DNA of 64,000 nt, from assembly GCA_021234155.1 (NCBI GenBank), contig JAJEKV010000028.1, positions 3,992,567 through 4,056,566 of the forward strand, in the 5' to 3' direction. Origin of the DNA: Isoetes taiwanensis (taxonomy: Eukaryota; Streptophyta; Lycopodiopsida; Isoetales; Isoetaceae). Position numbers and translations under genes: made by a program. The notes under the pieces were generated by a model. That model was not told the origin of the DNA. It made no database searches and saw nothing but the letters and a program-made list of their open reading frames with translations. Numbering within the stretch: the stretch's first letter is position 1; the number at the start of each line of letters is the position of its first letter. Below are positions 47,217-58,085 of this stretch, piece by piece.

Positions 47217-47496
47217 GGGTTAAAGCATGGAGATGGGGGGCACTTTTTATGTCAGCGACACATGGTGCTTAGTGGGTGCTTTTTTAGACATTTTCTTTGT
47301 ATTTTCGAAAAATATTTTTATTTTATTTTTTTGATATTTTTCCCTGAAACGCATTAATATTGCGCCTCGGAATACAAAATTTCAGCCTCAATGGAGTTAT
47401 AGAAAAAAAGACAAAAATAAATAAGTTTTCCAGCACTGGGTGCTTAGGGGGTGCTTGACTGGCGTGAAAATGCCCCCCAGCTCCATGCTTTCACCC
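47217..47496. mobile_element. 280-bp MITE, TIR GGGTTAAAGCATGGAG, 4-bp TSD
   Basis: The inverted ends (GGGTTAAAGCATGGAGATGG on the left, GGGTGAAAGCATGGAGCTGG read inward from the right) match over about 26 bases with two or three mismatches. ATTG flanks at 47213-47216 and 47497-47500. Removing the element and one ATTG restores the Copia reading NKILTLTQKSQIEG without shift, which proves the boundaries. Confidence 0.9.
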
Positions 47497-47500
47497 ATTG

Positions 47501-48326
47501 ACACTTACCCAGAAAAGCCAGATAGAAGGGATGCTTGATAAGTTCAAAATGAGGGACTGCAACATTTCTAAAACTCCTATAATACCTGGATGTAAGATTT
47601 CTGCTAAAATGAGCCCAAAGACTGAAAGAGAACGAGAAGAGATGAAAAACATACCCTACATGTCTCTGATAGGGTGTCTTTCTTATGTGGCAAATTGTAC
47701 TCGACCAGATATAGCTTATGCTGTAAACATGTTAAGTACATATAATAATGATCCAGGAAGGGATCACTGGATAGCAGCAAAAAGGATATTAAGATATCTT
47801 AAGGGGACAATGAATGATGGAATTAGTTATAATACAGAGAACTTGCAATTGCAGGCATATTGTGATGCAGATTGGGGAGGAGACCTTGATATAAGGAAGT
47901 CTATCTCAGGTTATTTGATCTTCTTAGGAGGAGCACCAGTTGCCATGCAAAAAACAGAATGCTATTGCTATGTCAAGTGCTGAGGCAGAATATGCTTCAG
48001 CTGCATTAGCTACCAAAGAATTGATATGGGAAAGAAGACTTATGATTGAATTAGGTTATGATCAATTTAAGGCCACAGAATTACATTGTGATAGTACCAG
48101 TTGCATAGCTATGACTAAAGATCCAGTTCTACACGAAAGAACTAAACATATTGAGTTAGAATTGCATTTTATCAGAGATGTTGTGAAGAAAAATACAATC
48201 AAGCTGGTATATGTGAATACCTCAAGGCAGTTAGCAGACATTCTGACTAAAGCTCTATCTGAAGGAAAATTTGTAGAATTGAAGAATAAAATTCAGTGCA
48301 CTGGTTATAACATGAAGGGGGAATAG
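47501..48326 (+). pseudogene. pol: Copia RT end and RNase H
   Basis: RIRYLKGTMNDG-like connection and YCDADWGGDLDIRKSISGYL with the RNase H Asp residues, then one frameshift near 47945. It continues through SSAEAEYASAALATKELIWE, HCDSTSCIAMTKDPVLHERT, KHIELELHFIRD and NTSRQLADILTKALS, the usual end of Copia pol. Confidence 0.9.
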
Positions 48327-48984
48327 TAGAGTTTGTTCATGTTATAATCATGAAGATGACCTAGACAAAATCAGGTTTGCACATGGTTATTTAACCTAAG
48401 GTTAATAATCAAGGTTAAAGGTTTTATGAAGCCATGGTCATATATTTTTAAAAGGCTATAACATGCCATTCGAAGGATTCAGTTATTATGGGATATATAT
48501 CCCATATTGATGATAACCGTGAATAGAAAAAGAAAGTTGCTTCATTGATATTGTGTGGATCGTTCGGTCCGCCATAGCGGCCGGATCCCGATCTACAAAT
48601 AATTGAAGAAGTATTTGATGTTTAGGCATGATCGAAAATGACTTGCAGGTGATTGGAAGACAGATTCAAATGCAGCTTGGGCTATCGAAGGGAAGGTCAA
48701 CTCTGCTACAGTGAACGGGTCAATACCTTAGCTACAGTGAATTTACTGTAGCATGTATAAGGTTTATCCTAAGGTTATTTATATGTGATAAGTGCATTTG
48801 AATCAAACAATAAAGCTCTTGAATAACCACGGTCGTGAGTACTTTGTGTGATCAAAAATTAAATCTATAAGTTGCCTAGGCATTGTTGTTCTATAGCATA
48901 ATTCTTTTCATTGTGATGGACAAGTGTCCGTGTGAAGGACATGGAGGTGTTCCCACGCCTTCTATGGGAATCCTATATAGTGAA
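48327..48984 (+). repeat. Probable 3' LTR of the truncated Copia
   Basis: A purine tract (GAAGGGGGAA, 48314-48323) ends pol and should prime the LTR that follows. The sequence runs to the duplicated block at about 48985. The exact ends are unresolved because there is no second LTR. Confidence 0.5.
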
Positions 48985-49107
48985 AGCATAAATACCTTCG
49001 ACGAGAAAAAAGAAAAAGAAAAATAAAAAAAAGAAATTGAGAAATCTAAGAAAGGCACAATTGTACATACTAGAAAGGACCATTCCGCCTTTTTAATTCT
49101 TGAACAA
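48985..49107. repeat. Duplicated block, copy B, left part
   Basis: CGACGAGAAAAAA, AAATCTAAGAAAGGCAC, AGAAAGGACCATT and GCCTTTTTAATTCTTGAACAA correspond in order to 34180-34275. It stops at AACAA, the target copy of the LTR element, and resumes at 51727. Confidence 0.8.
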
Positions 49108-49544
49108 TGTAAGGAACCTTAAGACAAAACGAGATATACGTTTATACATGTATTTGTATAGTACTTTTCTACGTGTCTTTTGGTTCATGTCTTTTCACAT
49201 GGACAAAAGGCCACAATTTTGTACATTTTTGGTTAACTTGGAATAAGAGATGTAGTTTAGGTAATGGTGTTCTCTTTATGGATGCGTCTCTTGTTCCTTG
49301 TTCTCTTTATGGATGCGTCTCTTTGGTATCAGAGCAATAAAGATCCAAAGGTTTTTTACAAAGAGGAAGGAAATCATAAAACAAGGTGCGAATCTTGCTT
49401 CCATTTGCTTTGTTCTAAGAACTAATTATATAAGCACAAGCACAAGGAAGTGAGAATTAAACTGCTGTAAGAAACCTTGAACGAAAGTATAAGTACCAGG
49501 AATGGACATAAGAAGCAACAATAAGAATAAGAAACCCAAAATTT

Positions 49545-49760
49545 ATGAAGAAGAATAAGAAAATTCAAAGGAATAGGAACAAAAACCCATTCTCTTCTGT
49601 AAGAAAATTCAAAGAAATCAAAATAAGGAATCTGTTCTCTGTAAGAAAATTTGAGGGACATAAGAATAAGGAATCCGTTTCGAAGGAAATAGAAATAAGA
49701 AATCCGTTCTCTTATGTAAGAAAATCAAAGGAAGTAAAAATAAAAAAACATGTTTTGTAT
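49545..49760 (+). repeat. Minisatellite of about 45-55 bp in the LTR element
   Basis: Four or so units share TAAGAAAATT, GAAATAAGAAT and CCGTTCTCT-like segments. One frame gives Lys/Asn-rich KFKEIKIRN repeats, which is probably not a protein. Confidence 0.75.
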
Positions 49761-51524
49761 AAAGAAAATCCAAAAAGCAGCATAAGAATTTCTTATTATG
49801 TGGCAAAACCTGTTGGCATTGAGAATGGGCTTCAATAATGACACGATTTGTGGATAAACACTCTCAAAAGCAACTAAGAACTTAAGAATCGATTAAGAAT
49901 TTCAGCCCTCTTGCAAGAAACCCTAGGCTTCCAAGACAGGCTTTGGCCAGCGACAAGAATCTATGCATAAGCACTCAGAAGCAATTTAGGGCCAGACTTG
50001 AATGTAAAGAACCGGAATCTATGCATAGATCCATGCAAGAAGTCAAAAATCTGTTCAAGAACACACCCTGCAAAAGTTTTCTGTCAGATTGGATTTCTGT
50101 GGCAATATCGTCTATGTGAAGGAAACTTCCGGAAAGATCGCATCTCCGAAGAAACCCTTTGTGGCAAGATCGCCTCTGTAGGATCGCTGCATTAAGAGAG
50201 CAACTTTCGAAAAGGAACAGGCATCTGGAACAGTCGCGAACAAGCGCTTGCCCTAAACGATAGGAAGAAGAGGAAAAAAAAAAAGGGTAAGGAAGAAAAA
50301 AAGAATATATTTGAAGTTATAAAATCAATTTTTAAAGAAACATTAACGTTTTTATAAGTTGGTTAAGAGGCATTCTTAAGAGTTATGTTTCAAAGGGAAG
50401 GAGTTCAATCCTCTTTTAAAACAAAGTGGAATTAAAAACAAGGTGGAAACCAAAAAAAAAAAACGATAAGAATTTCAAGCACTATGAATTTTTTTAAATC
50501 CACGAAGACAAGTTCTAGAGGGATTTTAAGAACCTCATAACAACATTTTCAAAGGGAAAACTTATCCTTTGTTAAATGTGTTAAGATCATCCTATTGTTC
50601 TCTCACATTAAGAACATAAGAAAATTTATGACCCATGGCAGTTGTCATGGCCAAGGATCTATGTTCCTTCAATGGGACTATAGGAATATGTTAAGTCTAA
50701 GAGTGTATGATTTTGCAAAAGTTTTGCAAAGCATATGGGGACATTAGATGAGATGATATTTACGCAAGGTTCTCTTAAAGATGTTGTTTACTCTTGAACA
50801 ACCTAAGAATGAAATTTAACTTTTGTTTTATTAAGACATAAAAATTTGTGGATTGACATCATGTTAGCCACATATGAACGTGATCTTTTAAAGGTCAATT
50901 CTAGACTTGTTTGATGTGTTGAGTGGAGTCTTAATATTTCAACACTCTAAAAGTAAGAAGTATTCATGAAAATATAAAACCTAAGATTTATGAATATGAT
51001 GACATGACACTAAGAACCTTCTCACAAGAAATTCACACAAGTCATATCTTTGGCAATGGTGTTCTGACTAACTGTCTATAGTTAGTCTATGAAATTGCTT
51101 GACGAGTCTCGTGATGAGATGGTCGACTGGGTAGTAAAATTTCTACTACTCTAAGGACTAACTTAGGAACAACTTTTAGATATGAAGTTGTGTAATCTCT
51201 CTAAGATGCTTGGCTTCTTATGTGAGAGGGGGAAGGTTTGGTGATATTTATTCACTAATAGTCCAAAAGTTAATTTAAAACTTAACTTTGGACACAAGAT
51301 TGGCCATAAGAAATATAATTAAACAAATAAGGATACAAGACAACCCCTCACATGATGAAGGTGTTGAAGACTTAATCCTGTTGAAGACCCTATATGGGAA
51401 TTAAGACTTTCTCTAAGCACATGCTATACGAGAAAGACGCTTATCCTGAGATTCTAGACGAACTCTTCGGACTTGAAGACATGGACTGACAATGAGGACA
51501 TTGTCTTTTTTAAGTCGGAGAGAA
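49761..51524 (+). other. LTR-element interior without recognised coding
   Basis: The text after 50600 has scattered gag-like phrases in shifting frames but nothing I can assign to a family. Short A-rich runs occur around 50270-50480. Confidence 0.5.
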
Positions 51525-51726
51525 TGTAAGGAACCTTAGGACAAAATGAGATATACGTTTATACATGTATTTGTACAGTACTTTTCTACGTGTCTTTTGG
51601 TTCATGTCTTTTCACATGAACACAAGGCCACAATTTTGTACATTTTTTGTTAACTTGGAATAAGAGATATAGTTTAGGTAATGGTGTTCTCTTTATGGAT
51701 GCGTCTCTTGTTCCTTGTTCATTACA

Positions 51727-51920
51727 AACAAGCATTTCGGTGGCTGGCATTCTGGATTGGAGCTATTTATCCTGCTTAAATTCTGGCAAATCTCTTGCAT
51801 TTCTTTCGGTTGGGTACGTAGCATTTTCGCTTTTTCCATTAGAACTGTAGATTTTTTTTATTTTTTTAAAAGGATTAGAATCTCAATTACTATATATAAA
51901 TAGTTGGATAATCGTCGATT
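51727..51920. repeat. Duplicated block, copy B, right part (empty Helitron site)
   Basis: Continues copy B after the LTR element: AACAAGCATTTCGGTGGC, GAACTGTAGATTTTTTTTAT, TTAGAATCTCAATTACTATA and AGTTGGATAATCG. It matches 34271-34356 joined to 40063-40100. About 65 extra bases lie between the first two landmarks compared with copy A. Confidence 0.8.
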
Positions 51921-52026
51921 CCTCGAGAATTGAAAAAAGAGGGTGGTGGAGTTTCGAAGAATGGCATGTGGCTAAGATTATTATCACCTACAACTTAGAG
52001 TCGATTATCTTCTACAATTGTTGGAA

Positions 52027-52110
52027 AGAATAGAATAGAATAGAATAGTTTTTTTATCGTCCAATCGGCCTATGGGACATAAGACTATATAGTTCTGGCA
52101 AGTATGAATA
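52027..52110 (-). mobile_element. 3' tip of the RTE-type LINE family
   Basis: GAATA repeats, then TTTTTTTATCGTCCAATCGG and CCTATGGGAC match the terminal sequence at 42533-42596 (GAATA repeats, TTTTTGTCGTCCAC, CCGCCTATGGACC). It is a strongly 5'-truncated copy. Confidence 0.7.
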
Positions 52111-53156
52111 TGTCAAAACCGTATAATGCTGATGTTAGAAATATGGTTTTGAGTTTTGTAATGTCTTATAATTTGTTTGTTCTAAAAGTTTTCAAATCGA
52201 ATTTAGGGTTTTTATTTAGGGCTCAGGGCATGGCAGCATGGCTATGGAGGTGAGGTTCTGTCAAGAGGCTGATTTATGGCATATTCAACAAAACCTGGAC
52301 TTATTCAGATATAATAGACAGAGATAACATTTTAAGATTATATGTCATGTTTAATTCTTCTTGATTCTTATAATTTTTATAAGTTCTAATTATATAACTT
52401 TATGTTTAAATTTAAAGCATAATTGTTATAAAAGCATAAAATTGCTTTCGAAACTAAATTTCACATGAATCTATTTAGAATTAGACATTTCAATAATATA
52501 AAATTTTAATCTTCAGTGATTTTTTAACAAATTTAAAATTTAGGAATCAGTATAATTTGTAAATGAAATATGATGGTTTGATAAGTGATTGACTTAAAAA
52601 TATATGATAATTCCACAATTTACAAACTCTTAGCAGTTTACGAATACTTAAAAAAAAATGTTAAATTAAAATCAATTAAAGATAAAGTTTATAATTTTAT
52701 TACCAATGATTATTGAATAGTTTATTATTGATGAAATAAATATATTGAAAATTAATTAAAAATAAAGTATTCAAAATTTTCTAATTCAAACATAAACGCA
52801 ATCATTTGATTCATTTCATCTAAACTTACATAAAAACAAATAACATTTTAATCATATAGAGTTCATCTTCGATAAAATTTTTATTTTAAATAGAATAAAA
52901 TAAAAATTAGTCTAGAAAGCAATACTTTGATAACCAGCATATTTTTTATCTAAAGATAAACTAAAATTTTTATAAAAATCAACAAGAGTTAAAAATACAT
53001 ATAATCTTATCATGGCATCCTTGAAGGATATCTATTAGATTTGAATACATCCAAATTTTTCTTTAAATGTATCATGGAGCAAGCGTTGTAGGAGCAAGCA
53101 CGGAGATGATTTACAGTATCGTTGCAAAAGAGCAAGTCCTGTAGATGTTTTGGACA
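52111..53156. other. Very AT-rich stretch without a gene
   Basis: From about 52300 to 53030 the sequence is almost all A and T (TAAAATT, ATAAAATAAA and similar). No ORF of interest. It may be a decayed repeat. Confidence 0.6.
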
Positions 53157-53222
53157 TGGCAGGATTCTAGAGATGGTGTGGCAAGATTCCAGAGATGGTG
53201 TTGCAGGATTCCAGAGATGGTG
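53157..53222 (+). repeat. Three tandem 22-bp units
   Basis: TGGCAGGATTCTAGAGATGG is followed by two near-identical units (AGATTCCAGAGATGGTG and GGATTCCAGAGATGGTG). Confidence 0.9.
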
Positions 53223-54167
53223 TTTTGCAGGAGCTTCCGAATGATGTTTTGGACAGGTCAGGGTTTTTTCATGGGGTTTGCTTTCCTGAAAGTTCGTTTG
53301 ATGTGTTTGTTATTTTAGCAGGTTTGTTTGTGGATTTTAATTCTTTGGTTCTTGAGCAGATTCCGATTCGGCTAATGTTTTTCATATCTAGCAATGTGGT
53401 ACCGATTCATGTCAATGAGGTTCAAATCCTCATTCTTACATGCAAATATGTCTGGCATTTTTACACCACGAGGCAGACAGAACATTGGGTCTTGCTCAGG
53501 CTGCTCCAACACATAGCCTCACCATAGGCGGTGTACCGATTTGAATTGCGCGAAACATCAAACACAAAATTGGTGGCACAATGCATTAGATCTTTCGAAG
53601 TCCTGTTTAGATTCATCCAATATGAGCTGTTGTCGGATATAATTTCATGGCTATAGTAGCCTGATATCATCGCCTCTGCCGTTAACACCACTTTGGGTTC
53701 CATTCTGCACAACAGCAGTGTCGCTAAAACTGCCGCTCATATCCCGCTATCAATGCTTGCCTTTTTTTTAAGTCATTATTCTGGTTAGAATTAGACGATT
53801 CTGTTCGAAAAATTCGTGGTTTGTTTGTTAGGTTTTGCATTTGCTGTGTGTGAGGGATGGAATCCCGAGCATTGATTTCTAAACTACATGTTTGAAACTT
53901 GCAGCATGCAAAGCCTTTGTTATGTTTATATGTGTTGTGCTAGATTCATGTAGTTGTATAGCGTACATTGACTTCTCTCGTGAATTTTGACAACCATATG
54001 CTGAGGTGTAAAATGGAGTTTGACCCATCTTGTTTTTGCATGGATGGCCAGGGTTGTGAGATTTGGCATATTCTGTGGTATATTCCATAGATGAAGAATT
54101 GAGATGAGACGAGTATAAGATATAAAGGCAAAACATATATTTATACTGCCTTTTTACATACCGACGT
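53223..54167. other. No recognisable gene
   Basis: A lone T-arm-like hairpin at 53416-53432 is discussed under rejected items. Nothing else is supported. Confidence 0.4.
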
Positions 54168-54340
54168 TCTATGAAAGCGGCAATAACCAAGCGTTCTTGG
54201 ATAGGGGCCTTTTTTCACATCTCCTATTTATTCATCCTCTTGTCCTCATTTCCACCATCGGCGTTATAGCTTGAGCTCTCCCCTTTCTTTTTCTCTTCTT
54301 TTGGCTCTCGAGTTTCTTTCATTCCTTTTCGATTTTCTCT
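54168..54340 (+). repeat. Left copy of a 170-bp direct repeat
   Basis: Contains GCGGCAATAA, GGATAGGGGCC, ACATCTCCTATTTATTCATC, CTTGAGCTC and TTTTCTCTTCTTTTGGCTC in the order found at about 59178-59345. The copies are diverged and lie about 5 kb apart. Confidence 0.75.
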
Positions 54341-57300
54341 AAGCAACAACTAAGACCTCTTTCTACCAATTGGCATGGTTTGATCCATTGTTTCGCGTTA
54401 GTAATTTTGATTTGGGGAGTTTTTGGCATCTTCGACCTATTTTGCTATGCCTTTCCAACTAAAAAGTAGGTTAGTTTGGATTTTTATTTCGTTGAAGTTT
54501 TTCTTCTCGAGGTTCGCTCTAAGTGGTGTTTCTTTGTTTGTTTTTGATTTCACCGATGATTTAATTTGCATGGTTTCGTACTTGTTTTCCAAATCGTCAC
54601 GGACCTTCTTGGCATGGATTTTTCCTTGTTATTATTGAATTATGTCCGTTCAATGGATGTCCGAACTTTATTTATTTTTGATTTACGATCGGTCCGTTGT
54701 GCCATAGCTGAATCGATTTCGACCCATCGCCCCTTTTACCCTTTTTATGTATCATCTTGTTTTTATGGTTGCTCTATTTAGTCCCTCGATCCCTGCCGGC
54801 ATGATCTAGGTTGCAGCTTGTGACTGCTTCAAAGGTTTCTCAATTGATTTTAGCATAGCTGGTCCATTTGGGGTTTTGCGGTGGTAATCATCTTCTGGAA
54901 GCATCTTAGCCGTGCTAAGTTTTTCGATTTTTTCATGCTCCACCGGATATGGAGATTCATTTGGCATGTTTACGGGTCTTCTGTTTGTTTTCTAATCTCT
55001 TTCGGGTTTTTATTCCAGACCACTGACGAGTCTGCCGGTCCGCCGATCTATGGATGTGTACTCATCTTGGAGCGAGTAGATTCAATGGAGGGTCGCATTT
55101 TGCCGCGGGAATCGGTGACCATCTTGTGGTAGAGATCTTCATTTGGAGTTGCGGGGTTAGTTCGCATTTCTTCCCGATTGCTTCGGCTGGTTTCTCTTCC
55201 CCAAACTTTCAAATTCATCACGTTTCACTGGCGGCCAAATTATCTAGAATTCATCAGCATCGCCCTGCATTGCACGCCATACGTGTTAGCCATCCCGGTT
55301 ATACATCGGGATCCATGTAAACCACAGGTTTTGCTATGGGCTGTTCCAACGTGACTATCCTCCGGTGAGTTCCGATTTTGGGTGCTCACTTTCTCATTTT
55401 ACTGGTTTTTCCCATTAGTACGGGTTTACTGGGGCGCTTTTAATTGTTCAAAACCTTTGCCATTCCACTATTTTCCCCCACCCATGCGTCCTCATCATCT
55501 TGTTGGGTTCTGAGAGTATTTTAATTAAAGACAGGTCCAATTATTATTTTTCTGGTTCAAATTGGTTTTGGACATTAAGATTTTTATATGACTATTCATG
55601 CATCGCGGGGATCTTCAAGTATGTTTAGTTTATGTTATGCTCATCATCGCTTATCAATCTCTCACTTCCAATTTTAGGTGTTACATTATGCTACCCTTGC
55701 TCAAAGAATTGCTAACATTGTGCATTGCATGATCCTATAGGTTGTTTGTTATTGCTATCTCGCATTTGGCATGTATTTACATTTTATCCCGGTAGAGGTT
55801 GTAAGTTTATTTCCATGTTATTATTTACTTGTGGAATTTATTTTATAGTATTGAGGAGCATTTTGTATGCCATTGCTTGTAAATTCAGTCTTGTATTCGA
55901 GTCATATGCATTCTATCTTGTTGACATTCTGATGTTCCTCCCCCAGGCTGGCTCCTCAGCTACAGCACAGTTTTAATCATGATTTGATGCTTTTACGATT
56001 AATGCATTATTGAAGTCGCAATGATTCGTCTGAGAGCGACCACTAATTCTTATTTTAAAAGCTTCTTCAGATGGAGGGGTGTTATATTTAGCTTGTGCTT
56101 TTAGCTTCATTGTTTTGATAACTGTCTTGTGGATGTTTTGTTTTGTTAGCTTTATTTTTCTTGTTTAGTTTGGTTCATTAGTTCTCATTTTCGTCCTTGT
56201 TACTTTCATGTTGTTCTTTGTTTGTTTTGATTTTTTGTTCTCCCTTTATTTCTCTTTTACCTTAGCTTTGAGGATATTATCTATTTTGTATTTTGTTAGC
56301 CGCCTTTTGTTCACCAACTACTTGATTCTAGTTTTGCTTCGTAGTTTGGTTTTATCCGTTGTCCTCATGCCGGTACGCCGCAATGAACACTCGAACGCGC
56401 TGCGGGACCGCGTTTGATTTGGGACGTTGGCGCTTTCGACTGGTTTCGCTCATCACCATTATGCCGGTGGGCGCGTTTCGAACTGGAGCATTCGCCAAAC
56501 CCGCTTTGTTTGAATTCTTCCATTCGCTTTGAACCGAACAGTCCTGGCTTTTCTTGTTCCTGGCCGACGGAATGGGTTGCATACTGTCCTCCAGATTGAT
56601 TCGCTGGGCACCGGGCTTCTGTTTTTAACGTGTTTCGCTTACGTTCCACCCATCCAAAGGCCGCGCTCAACCCGAACCGGTACGACCACGATTGCTGGAC
56701 GCTTCGGTTTAGGGTACCGCCAGCTGACCATTTCGCCAGCCGCATTGAACGATATGGGATTGCAATTGCGGAGACATGGGCCGACTTCTGCCGCTCTTTG
56801 TTAGGTAGGACTTTTCGAAAAATCAAACCGACTTTCGGTGCTGGGTTGACTTCATTCGCTGATTTGCTCGCTTTTTACGTTTCCCTAAATGTTCGCCGTT
56901 GTTGACCGGTTGATTTGGGCGTTGTGACGATCCAGAATTCAGAACGCATGCGTTAGGTTTCGATACTCTGAAATGATGACGAAGATACCCTCTGGTACCG
57001 ATGACGAAGGATTCGTCGTCGTGAGAGTCGGTATCATTTTCTCGGGTCAGGTGTTTCGTGCGTTTCTTTGAATCTGGCATTTTTAATCAGACCTGCTGCC
57101 GGGGCATTTTCAGCATTTCGGATGTTTCATTCTTTGGTAGAGCATCCGGTTTAGCATATAACCTGGCAGATGGTGGTTTTGTTACAACACGGCTATTGCC
57201 GCAGTTCCATCACTACGCGATCTTTGGTGGCGATCAGCACGCGCTTCCTGGATTTCGCGTTACGTCCGGATGCACCATGGTTGCGGTTCGCTGATTGGCT

Positions 57301-57504
57301 TCATTACGCGCGCGTTATGGGTTTCAATGTGCTAACTTTTTCGCGGTGGGCAGTTCATTAATTTGGTTGGGTGGTTCACTTTTCTCTCTATTCACCAACA
57401 TGCATGTGGTTTCATCACGACACTACATTTCCTCTCTATGTGCCTCTATTTCTTTTACCTCGTGACTTCAATATGCTTTAGTTAGCGGGTGCGGCGCACA
57501 GTGA
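54341..57504 (+). other. Pyrimidine-rich block, unidentified
   Basis: The plus strand is strongly T-rich with few A. A section at 56370-57350 is richer in GC and CpG, with many TTCG and CGC words. Long open frames exist on both strands only because stops are rare; their peptides (Phe/Leu/Ser-rich or Arg-rich) match no family I know. Confidence 0.4.
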
Positions 57505-58085
57505 ATTGCCACCTTCCATTCCATTCCTTCCATTTCCTCTTCCATGGTGTCCACTCCACCATTCCTTTGTCCATTCCATTCCTCCATTCCATTTACTCTT
57601 TCATTCCATTCAGATTATTCCTCCGTTCCATTTCCCTTTTATTCCGTTAAGCTTCTTGTCCATTCCATTTCTGGTCCCCTTCAAACCCTCTTCTCCATGA
57701 TTCCCCATTATTACCTTTCATCTTGAGTTATTCCCCACTTACTTCATACTTATTAAGCTTTAATCCAAAGATTACCCAGTAAACTGCCATTTCACAAGCT
57801 TACTCCCACTCCCTGTTTTTCTTATTCTTTGATCACCAATTCATTTCCATTTCATCTTTTATGGTTTATTCCATTCTATTTATCCATGCAGTTCCTTCCA
57901 TTATTTCTTCATCCATTCCATTCCATTCCATTCTTCCATTTCTTGTTTTCCGGCCATTCCTTCATTCTTTCCATTATCCATTCCATTCCACCCAGGGGCT
58001 CTTTGTTTCTCTTTCACTACTCCCCTTCACTTTTCTTTTGCATATGTCCATTCTTAATTCAAAACTTTTCTTCATCCATTCAGTT
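57505..58085 (+). repeat. ATTCC-rich satellite-like section
   Basis: CCATTCCATTCC and TTCCATTC words recur dozens of times, mixed with other C/T-rich sequence. It looks like a decayed (ATTCC)n array rather than a regular one. Confidence 0.8.

Larger units (their letters stand above)
45300..48984 (+). mobile_element. 5'-truncated Copia element with nested insertions
   Basis: RT starts at YELVDTPNDKNIVGSKWLFK (near 45330). It is split by a LINE fragment (45516-46748), resumes at SLRMMLTIANAENMEIHHMD, reaches YIDD at 47064-47075, is split again by a MITE (47217-47496), then continues through QKSQIEGMLDKFKMRDC and the RNase H domain to the stop near 48326. Nothing of gag, protease or integrase is present. 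A single 3' LTR-like tail follows, with no 5' partner. It is less frame-damaged than the Copia at 12-18 kb. Confidence 0.85.
49108..51726 (+). mobile_element. 2.6-kb non-autonomous LTR retrotransposon
   Basis: LTRs 49108-49322 and 51525-51726 both start TGTAAGGAACCTTA; the 3' copy ends CATTACA. AACAA flanks at 49103-49107 and 51727-51731. TGGTATCAGAGC (49324-49335) is an initiator tRNA-Met primer site and GGAGAGAA precedes the 3' LTR. The 5' LTR carries an extra copy of a 31-bp unit (CTCTTTATGGATGCGTCTCT core) and lacks the CATTACA end. The internal 2.2 kb has no recognisable gag or pol, so it would depend on a partner. The locus at 34260-34290 shows the uninterrupted target. Confidence 0.9.

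Noticed and set aside
49545-49838. 97-aa Lys/Asn-rich ORF with KFKEIKIRN repeats
   Set aside because: It follows an A-rich minisatellite in a non-autonomous LTR element; composition alone explains it.
51881-51910. TCTCAATTACTATATATAAA as the 5' end of a second Helitron
   Set aside because: The matching text at 34351-34356 joined to 40063-40090 shows it is the undisturbed target site, not an element end.
53416-53432. T-arm-like hairpin TGAGG-TTCAAAT-CCTCA suggesting a tRNA
   Set aside because: No matching acceptor, D-arm or anticodon arm in the 60 bases upstream; a single T-arm match is expected by chance.
56365-57080. Overlapping long frames on both strands in the GC-richer section
   Set aside because: Frames open on both strands at once and no family match; they look like stop-poor, CpG-rich DNA rather than genes.
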